NCBI GenBank assembly: GCA_937871685.1
Contig: CALMOL010000490.1
Span: forward strand, 1-23,792
Length of the DNA stretch: 23,792 bases
Direction of reading: 5' to 3'
Source of the DNA: an uncultured Verrucomicrobiota bacterium
GTDB taxonomy: Bacteria > Verrucomicrobiota > Verrucomicrobiia > Chthoniobacterales > SZAS-18
Program-made: the position numbers and the translations under genes
Part shown: positions 1 to 9,016 of the stretch, piece by piece
Position numbering within the stretch: the first letter of the stretch is position 1
Layout: each line of letters opens with the position of its first letter
The notes under the pieces: generated by a model
Seen by the model: the letters and a program-made list of their open reading frames with translations, nothing else
The model's database searches: none
Told to the model about the DNA's origin: nothing

Positions 1-3000
1 GGCCGTCGCGGAACCACTGGTAGGTGAACGGGCCCGTGCCCGCCGCCGTCACCGCGAAGCTGACCGCCCCGCCGGAGGTGGCCGCAACGGAAGAAGCGGG
101 GCTCGCCTGGAAAGTGGGCACGCCCGGCCCGTCGGTTAGAAGGCGCGCCGCCGCGGTGCGCTCGAAGGTGTCCACGGTCTGGAACTCGCCCCCGATCACG
201 TTGCGCCCGTCCTCCTGGAGCCCGAGCGTGCGCACCGGGGCGTTGGGCCCGCTGCCCGTGTCGTAGAAGGTGTCCAGCAGTCCGTTGGCCAAGAGGCGCG
301 CCACGTTGCGCTTGGCCACGCTGCCCACAAAGCCGAACTGCCCGCCGACGACCACCTTGCCGTCGGCCTGCACGTCCAGGGCGGCCACCAGCGGGGCACT
401 GGTCGTGCCGCTCATGGGAGCCAAGGGCGAGGCCGCGAAGGAAAGGTCAAGCGCGCCGTTGGGCAGCAGCCTCGCCACCCCGCCGCGCACCTGCCCCTGC
501 ACCGAGGAGAAGACCCCGCCCAGCACGACCTTGCCGTCGCTTGCCACTTTGATGGCATAGACCGAAGCGTTGGGGCCGGCCCCCGGATCGAAAGAAGGAT
601 CGAGGCTGCCGTCCGAAAAAAGGCGCGCGACGCGAGCGCGGTTGAAGGAGCCAGCGGCGGTGGTGACCTGAGTGAAGTCGCCGCCAAGCAGGATCTTGCC
701 GTCGGCCTGCACCCGGATGGCGCGCACCGGGCCATTGGTTCGGGCGCTAAACGACTCGTCCAGGTCGCCCGAAGCGCTCAGCCGGCCTAGGTGCGGGCGC
801 GTCCCGCCACCGTCAAGCGGGTTGAGGTTATCGTAGTCGCCCCCGACCAGGATTTTGCCGTCGGCCTGGAAGGTGAGCGCGTAGATGATGGCCCGCCCCT
901 CGCCGTCCACGCCCGCGCTGGGGTTGAAGGCCGCGCCGGCCTCGGCCAAGGCCCCACGCGCAAGGGTGCCCGCCGGCCGGTTGACGCGCACCCCGCCGCT
1001 TCCCACCCGGATGATCGAGCAGCCCACCCGCGAGCTGGCCTCGGGCTGAATTACATCGCCGCGCGCCAACGCCGGGCGCGCCCGCGTGATGTTCGCAAAC
1101 GTCCCCGCCGCCAACGTGTCGCCGCTGGCGACTTCCCGCGCGATGGCGCTGACCTTGTCACCAAGGGCGAGGCGCGGGTTGAAAGTGGGGTCGCGGGAGC
1201 CGTCCGGCCGCAGACGCGCCAGCGCCACTGCTGGGACGCCCGCGATGCTGGAGAAATCGCCGCCCACCATGGTTTTTCCGTCGCTCGCCTGGAGGGCCAG
1301 CCCGGCGATACTCGGCGCGCTCACGCCCGGGTTGTAGGCGAGGTCGGTGGAGCCGTCCGCGTTGAGGCGCGCCAGGTAGTTCCGCACCACCCCGTTGGCA
1401 AGGGTGAACCCGCCGCCAACGATCAGCTTTCCGTCCGCTTGCCGGACGAACGGGATCACCGTTCCGTTGAAACTGGGAACAAACGATGGCTCCAGCGTTC
1501 CGGTTTGGCTGAGCCGCGCGACGCCGGCCCGCGGCACGCCGTTGACCTGGGTAAAGGCTCCCTGGACGATGATCGCGCCGTCCGGCTGCGGCTGGGCCGC
1601 AGTCAACGGGCCGTCGAAGACCGCGTTGGGAGAAGATTCCAACGCGCCGCTTGCGGTGATCCGGGCGAGCCGGTCGCGCGCAACGCCGTTGATTTGCGTA
1701 AAGAGCCCTCGGAGCAGCATCTTCCCGTCCGACTGAATCATGGCGGCATCAATGCTGCCGGTGACATCCACCACCACGAAGCTGGAGTCTGAGGAACCGT
1801 TCAAGTTCAGGCGCACCAGCCTGCTCAGGGGATTTCCGTTCCCATCGGAGAAGTTTCCGGTGACGACGATTTTTCCGTCGGTCTGGAGCTGTAGCTGGAT
1901 GACGGCTCCATCGTAGCTCGGAGCGAACTCGTCGTCCACGCTGCCGTCTGGATTCAAGCGGACCAAGTTTGCGTGCGCGGCTTCGTTGACGAGGCCGAAG
2001 CTTCCGCCCACGAGAATTTTTCCGTCGGCCAGTGGAACCACCGAATACACCGAGCCGTTGAAGCTGGGCGCAAAGCCGGAGTCACGGGTTCCGTCGGCGT
2101 TCAGCCGGGCCAACGCGACGCCGCTGAAGACGAGAAACCTTCCCCGCGTGACTTTGAAGTCGTAGGTGAACAGGACCTTGCCGTCCGGCTGCGGGATCAG
2201 ATCCAACCACGCCCCGATCACCGGAACAAAGCCGAGATCGGTCGAGCCGTCGGGATTGAGTTTCGCGACCCCGGAGCGCGGGCTGCCGTTGACCTTCGTA
2301 AAGGATCCTCCCGTCAGAAGCTTCCCGTTTGGCAGCAGTTTGAGGTAGCTCAAGCCGGCGTCGAAGACCGGCGCAAACGCCGGGTCCACGCTGCCATCCG
2401 TGTTCAGGCGGGCGATCCCGCCGCGCAGGACGCCGTTGATGGCGGAAAAACCGCCCAAAGCCACCAGCTTGCCGTCCGGCTGGAGGAACGTCCGGCCGAC
2501 CGCCGCGTTCGCGCCTTCGCTCCGGTCGGGATCGAAACCGGTGTCGAGCTGGCCCGCGGCCGTCACGAGGGCGAGGCTCGCCCTCGACTGGCCGTTGACT
2601 CGGGAAAAAGCTCCACCGATGAGAAAGCCGCCGTCGGCGCGGGGCTCGATTCCAAGCACGCTGCCGTCGCTCGCGCAGTCGAAGGCAGCGTCCAAGCTGC
2701 CGTCGGAAAATAATCGCGCGCAGCGGGACACCTCGACGCCGTTTAACGACGTGAATGTTCCGCCAATCACTATGTCTCCGTTCGGCCGCAGGCTTCCTGA
2801 ACGCACGGGCCCACTTGCGGACGCGCTGAACGACGAATCCTGGGTGCCACTCGGATCGAAGCGCTCGAACGAAAAGAAGACGGGGCTCGACTGGCCGGGT
2901 CCCCTTCGGACGCGAGCCGAATAGCTCAGGAGAATCTTTCCGTCCGGCTGAACCAACAGGTAGTCGCACGAACTGATGGAAAGAACCCCGCCGAATGCAC

Positions 3001-3739
3001 GCGGCGCAACATTTAGCGTGTCGTCAAAGCTCCCGTCCGCGTTGAATCGGGCCGCGAGGGAGAACGCGCGGCCCTCTCGCTGCATCCCCTGCCCGGCGAC
3101 CACGATTTTGCCGTCCGATTGAAGGGCAACATGCAGCGCACCGGTGATGTTCGGGTCGAACCCCGTGTCCAGCGTCCCGTCCTCGCTGATCCGCGCAAGG
3201 CCAGCGCGGGCGATCCCATTGACGCGCGTGAATCGTCCCAGCAACAGAATCTTTCCATCCGCCTGGGGCACGATCCGGGTTACGTTCGAATCCACGAACG
3301 CGGCAAACTCGGCGGCCAGAGACCCGTCGGCGTTCAGTTTTGCTAGTCCGGTGCGCGCGACACCGTTCACGGTGTTGAACGCGCCGCCGACCAGGGCGCG
3401 CCCATCGGGCCGGAAACAGATGGCGCTGACGGCGCCATCCAACTTCGGATTGTAGGAAACGTCTAAAGAGGAATCCGGGCTCAGGCGGAGCAAGCCACGC
3501 GGAAAATTGCCTCCCACTAGCACGGCGCCGTTTGCCTGGGTTTGCGTCGCCTGGACATTCCCGAGCAAGCCGAAGCTTTCGCCGAAGGTTGGATCGACCG
3601 CGCCGGCCTTCTGCGCTCGAATCGCTGGAACGCAAACCGAGAGCGCCATGGCCACGAGAAGCCGCAGGACGCCGAAAGACAGGTAGCGAACGGTTTGCAC
3701 GGGGAGAAGTCTAGGTGAGGCAAAGGAAAATGGGGTCAT
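1..3739 (-). CDS. Secreted delta-60 repeat protein with Ig-like domain (C-terminus off window)
   Basis: Reading the minus strand from the ATG at 3739 gives 1246 codons without a stop up to the window edge, so the gene is 3'-truncated by the window. The N-terminus has a basic stretch and a hydrophobic core ending near AIRAQ, a likely Sec signal peptide (about residues 18-43). The body is a run of roughly 49-residue delta-60-type repeats with recurring blocks such as LNADGS, QPDGKILVGG and FTQVNGVAR, expected to form beta-propeller-like blades. From about residue 1213 an Ig-like domain starts (FTYQWFRDG at the edge). It is a tandem paralogue of the protein at 4067-8470, which probably shows how this one ends. 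The ATG overlaps the end of a palindromic element (3738-3840); a GTG at 3700 just before the hydrophobic segment is an alternative start. No Shine-Dalgarno precedes either. Function unknown; likely cell-surface or secreted. Confidence 0.85.
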   Translation of the reverse strand, partial: MTPFSFASPRLLPVQTVRYLSFGVLRLLVAMALSVCVPAIRAQKAGAVDPTFGESFGLLGNVQATQTQANGAVLVGGNFPRGLLRLSPDSSLDVSYNPKLDGAVSAICFRPDGRALVGGAFNTVNGVARTGLAKLNADGSLAAEFAAFVDSNVTRIVPQADGKILLLGRFTRVNGIARAGLARISEDGTLDTGFDPNITGALHVALQSDGKIVVAGQGMQREGRAFSLAARFNADGSFDDTLNVAPRAFGGVLSISSCDYLLVQPDGKILLSYSARVRRGPGQSSPVFFSFERFDPSGTQDSSFSASASGPVRSGSLRPNGDIVIGGTFTSLNGVEVSRCARLFSDGSLDAAFDCASDGSVLGIEPRADGGFLIGGAFSRVNGQSRASLALVTAAGQLDTGFDPDRSEGANAAVGRTFLQPDGKLVALGGFSAINGVLRGGIARLNTDGSVDPAFAPVFDAGLSYLKLLPNGKLLTGGSFTKVNGSPRSGVAKLNPDGSTDLGFVPVIGAWLDLIPQPDGKVLFTYDFKVTRGRFLVFSGVALARLNADGTRDSGFAPSFNGSVYSVVPLADGKILVGGSFGLVNEAAHANLVRLNPDGSVDDEFAPSYDGAVIQLQLQTDGKIVVTGNFSDGNGNPLSRLVRLNLNGSSDSSFVVVDVTGSIDAAMIQSDGKMLLRGLFTQINGVARDRLARITASGALESSPNAVFDGPLTAAQPQPDGAIIVQGAFTQVNGVPRAGVARLSQTGTLEPSFVPSFNGTVIPFVRQADGKLIVGGGFTLANGVVRNYLARLNADGSTDLAYNPGVSAPSIAGLALQASDGKTMVGGDFSSIAGVPAVALARLRPDGSRDPTFNPRLALGDKVSAIAREVASGDTLAAGTFANITRARPALARGDVIQPEASSRVGCSIIRVGSGGVRVNRPAGTLARGALAEAGAAFNPSAGVDGEGRAIIYALTFQADGKILVGGDYDNLNPLDGGGTRPHLGRLSASGDLDESFSARTNGPVRAIRVQADGKILLGGDFTQVTTAAGSFNRARVARLFSDGSLDPSFDPGAGPNASVYAIKVASDGKVVLGGVFSSVQGQVRGGVARLLPNGALDLSFAASPLAPMSGTTSAPLVAALDVQADGKVVVGGQFGFVGSVAKRNVARLLANGLLDTFYDTGSGPNAPVRTLGLQEDGRNVIGGEFQTVDTFERTAAARLLTDGPGVPTFQASPASSVAATSGGAVSFAVTAAGTGPFTYQWFRDG

Positions 3740-3840
3740 ACCAATACGCGACCGGAATTGCAGAATTGCCCTCCAGCTGCTTCCGAATTTGCCGCCGGAT
3801 CAGGGGAGGCGATTTCGTAATTCTGGTCGCGTACTGGTAT
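3738..3840. repeat. 103-bp palindromic MITE-like element
   Basis: Two 33-bp arms (3738-3770 and 3808-3840) are inverted copies matching at about 26 of 33 positions, with outer ends ATACCA and an inner TACGCGACC block that is identical in both. The 37-bp centre encodes nothing visible. Size and shape fit a miniature inverted-repeat element or a large REP-type palindrome; the family is not recognised. On the minus strand its last bases (GGTAT) plus the next G form the ATG of the left delta-60 gene. As RNA it would fold into one long hairpin in that gene's leader. Confidence 0.7.
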
Positions 3841-4066
3841 CAAGCTAGAACTCATGACAGTTGATCGTCTCTGTTAGAGGAGAACCCTTGACGTTAGGAC
3901 GCGTCACCCCGTTCACCCGGGCAACTCGATAGACAGCTGCGAAGTAAGCACAGGAATGCTGTCGCAGAGTTGGTCGAGAGCCGTTTCATGCCTTTTGCTT
4001 TTGGTTCATCGCGCGGGATTCAACCTGCCGAGCAGCACTGTTCCAGCACGGCCCGGGGCAATGCGC
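3841..4066. other. Non-coding gap between the two delta-60 genes
   Basis: No convincing gene in either strand. An imperfect inverted repeat at 3922-3972 (outer arms CAACTC/GAGTTG, inner arms GACAGC/GCTGTC) lies just after the end of the 4067-8470 gene in its reading direction and could be a hairpin, but it has no T-tract. On the minus strand around 3890-3930 a short stretch reads ARVNGVTRPNV, which resembles the delta-60 repeat motif and may be a degenerate remnant. Confidence 0.4.
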
Positions 4067-7000
4067 TCAAGGCAGCTCGTAGGCTTCGACGAGGGCGTTG
4101 CCCACGCCGCCGTCTGCCCCGCGCACGATGGCGGTGTAACCGCCTGGCCGCAGAGTCAGGATGAGCACGCTTTCCCGGCTGTCCACCGGGGCCAGGCTCA
4201 GCGATCGAATCTCTGCCACCGTGCTGCCGCTCACGGTTTGCGTCAGCCAGTCCTGGTTCGATCCCAGCAGCTGGCCTTGCGAGTTGAACACGTCCACGCG
4301 CGGGTTTGCCAGCACCCCGGGCACGCCCGCCGCCGAGAGGCTCGGCCCCAGGGCGCGGACCAGCACCCGCCGGCGCTGTCCGGCCTCGCCTCCGACAACG
4401 ATTCCGGCGATCATCACGTTGTCGCCCGATTGCACGCGCGCCCGGGTGGCAAGGTTGATCAACCGGGCGTTGGTCGCGGAAGGCTCGAGGTCGTAGGCTT
4501 CTACCAGCGCCACCCCTTCCTGGCCGGCGACCCCGCTGACGATGGCGGTGTATCCGACACCGGCCGGCAGGGCCAGCACGATGGCCGCCTCGGCATCGCG
4601 CGTCGGGGCCAGGCCCGTGGCCTGCACGGCGGCGCCGCCATCCGCCGACGACCGCCAGTTGTCGTTCTCGCCGACGGTCCGCCCGGAGGCGTCCACCACG
4701 CGCAGCGCCGGATCGGCCAGGGTGCCGGGAACTGCCCCGGCCAAGGAAGGCGCCAAGGCGCGCATGAGGATGCGCTTGGTGCCCGTGCCTTGGACGACGA
4801 AGCCGCCGATCAGGACGTCATCGCCCGACCCCACCCGGGCCCGGGTGGCAACGTTGATCAACCGGGCCGCGGGACCCACCGCCAGCACCGAGGGCGCGGT
4901 GGTGACGGAGCCGAGGGCATTCGAGATCTGGCACACGTAGGAGCCGGCATCGGAAACCTGGGCGCTGGCAACGGTGTAGCTCGCCGCCGTCGCGCCGGGG
5001 ATGGCGACCCCGTTTCGGAACCATTGGTAGGAGAAGGGCGGGGCGCCCGAAACCGTCACCGAAAGCGTGACCTGATCGCCGATGGTCGCGCCGAAGCGGG
5101 CCGCGGGCGAGGCCACGAGGACCGGCGGCCCGCTGCCGGTGCCCACGTCATCGCCCAGCAGGCGGACCGTGGCGGAGCGGACGGACGTGTCCACTTGCCG
5201 GAAGTCGCCCCCCAGCAAAGCCTTGCCATCGGTTTGGATCTTCACCGCGTTCACCAGGGCATCAGGCCCGGCCCCGGTGTTGAAGCTGGGGTCCAACTGG
5301 CCGTTCGCGTCCAGGCGGGCCACGTTGCGCTTCGAGGTGCCGCCGATCGCGGTGAACTGACCGCCGATGATCACCTTTCCGTCCAGCTGGCTATCCAACG
5401 CCTTGATCATCGGCAGGCTCGAGCCGCTCGCAGCCAAGGACGGGGCCGCGAAGGAGGAGTCGAGGGTGCCGTCGGCATTCAGGCGCGCCACTCCGCCTCG
5501 CGGCGCGCCCTGGACGGCGGTGAAGCTCCCGCTGATCAGAATGCGGCCGTCGGGCTGCATCTTGATGGCCAAGACCGAGTCGTTGGGTCCCCCCGGGGGA
5601 TTGAAGGATCCATCAAGGTTTCCGTCGGGAAGGAAGCGAGCCAAGCGGACGCGGGCGCCCCCGGAGGCGCCGGCCGAAGCCTGCGTGAAGTCGCCCCCGG
5701 CCAGGATTCGGCCGTCGGGCTGCACCGCGACGGCGCGCACCGGGCCGTTCGCGCCGGCGACGAAGGAGGAATCAAGATCACCCGCGGCCGTCAGGCGGCC
5801 GAGGTTGGCGCGGGTCCCTCCGCCGGCGGATGGCCCGCCGTTGAGCTCGGTGAAGGCGCCGCCCACCAGGACTCGGCCATCGGGCAGCGAGGCCAGCGCG
5901 TAGATCGGGCCGTTTGCGCCCGCCTGCGAACTGAACGCGTCCGTCATCACACCGTCCCCGGCGGGCCTGACGAGGCGCCCACCCGAGCCAAATCGCAAGA
6001 TGAGATTGGTGACGCCGTTGTTGGCGGCGGAAAGGCCGGGGCGCTGGGGGATCGCGGTGAAAACCCCCGCGGCGAGCACGTCTCCCGTGCCAGCGTCGCG
6101 CGCCAGTGCATCCACGCGATCTCCGGGCGCCAAGCCGGCGTCGAAACCGGGATCAAAGGACCCGTCCGGACGCAACCGGACCAGCGCATTCCCCGGCGAC
6201 CCGCCGGCGGTCCGAAAGTCTCCGCCGATGAAGACCCGCCCGTCATCCGGCTTCAGCGCGAGCGCCCGAACGCTTGCGCTCACCGATCCCGGGACGAACC
6301 CGGCGTCCGTGGACCCGTCGGCGTTGAGCTGCGCGACATAGTTGCGCACTAGGCCGTTGACCCGGGTGAAATCTCCGCCGGCGAGGACCTTGCCGTCGGG
6401 CAGAAGCACAAACCGAAAGACGAAGCCGTTGAAGCTGGGGGCAAAGGCAAGGTCCGGCGCGCCGTCCGCGCCGAGGCGAACGAGATTGTCGCGCGCCACG
6501 CCGCTGACCTGCGTGAAGTAGCCGCCCGCGAGGATCTTCCCGTCCGCCTGCACGGCGACCTGATAAACCGAGGAGTTGAACTGCGGTTGGAAGGTGGCGT
6601 CCACGCTGCCGTCGGCGTTCAAGCGGGCCAGCCGGGCGTGCGCCGCGCCGTTGACCTGCGTGAAATCGCCGCCGATGAGCACCTTGCCGTCGGGTTGAAT
6701 GACGATGGTGGAGACGAAGCCGTTGATGCCGAGGTCGAAGGCCGCGTCCAGCGTCCCGTCGGCGTTCACGCGGGCCAGGTGGCTGCGCGCCGCGCCGCCG
6801 ATTTGCGTGAAGTAGCCTCCGACCAGCACCTTGCCGTCGGCCTGGAGGGCGAGGGTATAGACGGACTCGCTGAACCCCAGGTTGAACGAGTCATCCAGGG
6901 TGCCGTCCGCCCGCAGCCGGGCGAGCGAGGCACGCGCCACGCCGTTCGCCGCGGTGAAGTTTCCCCCGACCACGATTTTCCCGTCGGGCTGGACGGCAAT

Positions 7001-8470
7001 CGCATAAACGTCGCGATTGAAGCGGACGCTCAGCGACGGGTCCAAGGTGCCGTCCCCGTTGAGGCGCGCGAAGCTGCCCCGGGCCACGCCATTCACCTGC
7101 GAGAAGTCGCCCCCAATGAGAAGGCGGCCGTCCGCCTGGGCGGCCAGCACGGTCACGAAGCCGTTCACGTCCAAGCCGTAGCCCTCGTCCGAGCTGCCGT
7201 CCGCGTTGAGGCGCGCGAAGTAGGGGCGCGTGGCGGCATTGAACTGGGAGAAGTCTCCCTCGATGAGGATCTTTCCCGTCGGCAAGCGGAACAAGCGGGA
7301 CACGATCGAGTTGGGGCCGGACGTCTGGTCGGGGAGGAACGCCGCATCCAGGGGGCCCGCGGCCGCGAGCCGCGCCAAGCCATTGCGCGACGCCTGATTG
7401 ATCTTCGTGAAGCCCCCGGCGACCACCAGCTGGCCGTCATCCTGGCGCGCGAGGCTGGAAACCGGGCCATTGGCGCCCGCGACAAAGGCGGCGTCCAGGC
7501 TGCCGTCCGAGCCCAACCGCGCCAAGTGCTCCCGCGCCGTCCCGGCCGCCGAGATGAAATATCCGCCGGCGATGACTTTCCCGTCCGGTTGAAGCACCAA
7601 GGTCGAGACCGAGCCGTCGAAGCCGGGTCGATACGCGTCGTCCAGGGTGCCGTTGGCGTTGAGCCGGGCGCAATAGGCCCGGGCCACGCCGTTGACGCGG
7701 GTGAAGCCGCCACCAAGCAGGATCTTGCCGTCCGGCTGGGCCGCAAGGACGAGGCCCGAAGGGTCGTCCAGGTTGGGATTGAAGGTGCCGTCCGCGCTGC
7801 CGTCGGCATTCAAACGGCACAGCGCGCCGTGCGGCGCTCCGCCCGCCTGGGTGAAATCCCCCCCGACCAAAATCCGGCCGTCGCCCTGCAAGGCCAGCGC
7901 ATACACCGCCCCGTTGAGCGCCGGGTTGAAACCGCCGTCCAGGCTGCCGTCCGCGTTCAGGCGCGCCAGACGAGCCCGCGGGACATCACCCACCTGCGTA
8001 AAGCTGCCACCGACCAGAATCTTGCCGTCGGGTTGGAGCACGATGACGGAGACCGCGAAATCGAAGCTTGGATTGAAAGTGCCGTCCACGCTGCCGTCGG
8101 CATTCAAGCGGCACAGCGCGCCGTGCGGCGCTCCGCCCGCCTGGGTGAAATCCCCCCCGACCAAAATCCGGCCGTCGCCCTGCAAGGCCAGCGCATACAC
8201 CGCCCCGTTGAGCGCCGGGTTGAAACCGCCGTCCAGGCTGCCGTCCGCGTTCAGGCGCGCCAAGTGCCGCCGGAAACGGCCGCCCACCACGACCTTGCCG
8301 TCCGCTTGAGGACGCACCACGTCGATGTTGTAAAGCAAGCCAAGGCTTTCGCCAAAATTGGGGTCCACCGCTCCTGGCTGCTGGGAAAATCCGGCGGCGG
8401 CGAAGAGAAACAGAAACGCCGCCCGCAGGGGAAACGAAAGACGGAATTTGGCGCGGATTGTCGCAATCAT
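4067..8470 (-). CDS. Secreted delta-60 repeat protein with Ig-like domain and duplicated C-terminal module
   Basis: A 1467-residue protein. I chose the ATG at 8470 over a TTG six bases upstream because it directly precedes a basic N-terminus and hydrophobic signal peptide (about residues 1-29, ending AAGFSQ). Residues about 30-1110 hold some twenty delta-60 repeats of about 49 residues (LNADGSLDGGFNP, QPDGKILVGGDFTQ, GVARA motifs). An Ig-like domain follows at about 1115-1197 (FSYQWFRNG, DAGSYVCQISN). Two copies of a C-terminal module of about 130 residues come last, each starting ARLIN-ATRARV and ending ALVEAY(D/E)L; this module recurs in secreted Verrucomicrobiota proteins as far as I recall. 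Presumably exported and displayed or released; the biochemical role is unknown. Two repeats are almost identical in DNA, showing recent internal duplication. It is a tandem paralogue of the gene at 1-3739. Confidence 0.9.
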   Translation of the reverse strand: MIATIRAKFRLSFPLRAAFLFLFAAAGFSQQPGAVDPNFGESLGLLYNIDVVRPQADGKVVVGGRFRRHLARLNADGSLDGGFNPALNGAVYALALQGDGRILVGGDFTQAGGAPHGALCRLNADGSVDGTFNPSFDFAVSVIVLQPDGKILVGGSFTQVGDVPRARLARLNADGSLDGGFNPALNGAVYALALQGDGRILVGGDFTQAGGAPHGALCRLNADGSADGTFNPNLDDPSGLVLAAQPDGKILLGGGFTRVNGVARAYCARLNANGTLDDAYRPGFDGSVSTLVLQPDGKVIAGGYFISAAGTAREHLARLGSDGSLDAAFVAGANGPVSSLARQDDGQLVVAGGFTKINQASRNGLARLAAAGPLDAAFLPDQTSGPNSIVSRLFRLPTGKILIEGDFSQFNAATRPYFARLNADGSSDEGYGLDVNGFVTVLAAQADGRLLIGGDFSQVNGVARGSFARLNGDGTLDPSLSVRFNRDVYAIAVQPDGKIVVGGNFTAANGVARASLARLRADGTLDDSFNLGFSESVYTLALQADGKVLVGGYFTQIGGAARSHLARVNADGTLDAAFDLGINGFVSTIVIQPDGKVLIGGDFTQVNGAAHARLARLNADGSVDATFQPQFNSSVYQVAVQADGKILAGGYFTQVSGVARDNLVRLGADGAPDLAFAPSFNGFVFRFVLLPDGKVLAGGDFTRVNGLVRNYVAQLNADGSTDAGFVPGSVSASVRALALKPDDGRVFIGGDFRTAGGSPGNALVRLRPDGSFDPGFDAGLAPGDRVDALARDAGTGDVLAAGVFTAIPQRPGLSAANNGVTNLILRFGSGGRLVRPAGDGVMTDAFSSQAGANGPIYALASLPDGRVLVGGAFTELNGGPSAGGGTRANLGRLTAAGDLDSSFVAGANGPVRAVAVQPDGRILAGGDFTQASAGASGGARVRLARFLPDGNLDGSFNPPGGPNDSVLAIKMQPDGRILISGSFTAVQGAPRGGVARLNADGTLDSSFAAPSLAASGSSLPMIKALDSQLDGKVIIGGQFTAIGGTSKRNVARLDANGQLDPSFNTGAGPDALVNAVKIQTDGKALLGGDFRQVDTSVRSATVRLLGDDVGTGSGPPVLVASPAARFGATIGDQVTLSVTVSGAPPFSYQWFRNGVAIPGATAASYTVASAQVSDAGSYVCQISNALGSVTTAPSVLAVGPAARLINVATRARVGSGDDVLIGGFVVQGTGTKRILMRALAPSLAGAVPGTLADPALRVVDASGRTVGENDNWRSSADGGAAVQATGLAPTRDAEAAIVLALPAGVGYTAIVSGVAGQEGVALVEAYDLEPSATNARLINLATRARVQSGDNVMIAGIVVGGEAGQRRRVLVRALGPSLSAAGVPGVLANPRVDVFNSQGQLLGSNQDWLTQTVSGSTVAEIRSLSLAPVDSRESVLILTLRPGGYTAIVRGADGGVGNALVEAYELP
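7776..7968 (-). repeat. Internal direct repeat, copy A, in delta-60 gene
   Basis: Near-identical to 8070-8262, offset by exactly 294 bp (98 codons, two delta-60 units). I see about three differences, all near the left end; 7815-7968 matches 8109-8262 base for base. It keeps the frame and encodes an added pair of repeats. Confidence 0.9.
8070..8262 (-). repeat. Internal direct repeat, copy B, in delta-60 gene
   Basis: Partner of 7776-7968. The two copies encode the same block containing NPALNGAVYALALQGDG and GGDFTQAGGAPHGALCR. Such identity contrasts with the strong divergence among the other repeats of the same gene. Confidence 0.9.
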
Positions 8471-9016
8471 GGGCAAAAGGGAGCGAGGATTTTAGGGGGA
8501 GGCGGAAGGGGAAACGGGAAAATCAAACCAGGGGGGCAGAGGAAAGAGCAAGGCGTCAAAGCACTTCCCGCGAGCATCAGCCGCAGGGGCGCGAAGAACC
8601 CATAGAACGCAACAACGCCGGAGAAAGCGGGCGCAATCGGGAAACGCGGCGCGCGAGGAAGGACGCCCAGGGCTTGATCGGCGGGACGCGCGGCTCGGGG
8701 CGCTTGGCGGGCGTTTGAACGCATTGCGCAGCGCGCAGCCCAGGGCAAGGCTGCGGGTGGAAGCAGCAAAACGAGGGACAACGCGCATCACCTTGAAAAC
8801 GAAAAATCCGACCGATTGTGACCAAGATTCGCTTCGCTGGAAAGAAATTTCGCGGGGCGGTCGCCAAAATTCAGGGTAAAGCTTGCCGCGCATCGCACCG
8901 GCAGCGGCGCACCTACGGCGGCGAGCAGCGGCTCCATCTCCGCAGCGGCCGATTTGCCGTGATGCTTCCCTCTGGTCATCCTCGAAGGAAGTGTCCATGC
9001 TGGCCGCCACGCCACC
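8471..9016. other. Divergent intergenic gap (delta-60 gene / fbp)
   Basis: 546 bp without a supportable gene; open frames here have no recognisable protein character. On the minus strand the 60 bases before the delta-60 ATG are strongly pyrimidine-rich and contain TAAAAT about 20 bases upstream of the ATG, a possible -10 box with no good -35 partner. The 8790-8880 part is the most AT-rich segment and is the likeliest place for promoters, but no hexamer pair is convincing. Confidence 0.35.

Noticed and set aside
1..3739. Frameshifted or broken delta-60 pseudogene
   Set aside because: Fragmentary frames gave that impression, but direct translation from 3739 stays open to the window edge with intact repeats.
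3956..8605. Long plus-strand open frames (about 800 and 670 codons) opposite the delta-60 gene
   Set aside because: High-GC repetitive codons on the minus strand leave few stops on the plus strand; the translations only mirror the repeat period and show no protein family.
8471..9016. Small genes in the divergent gap (minus frame 8467-8781, plus frame 8458-8718)
   Set aside because: They overlap the delta-60 start or are Arg/Gly-rich with no recognisable domain, and nothing supports a start site.
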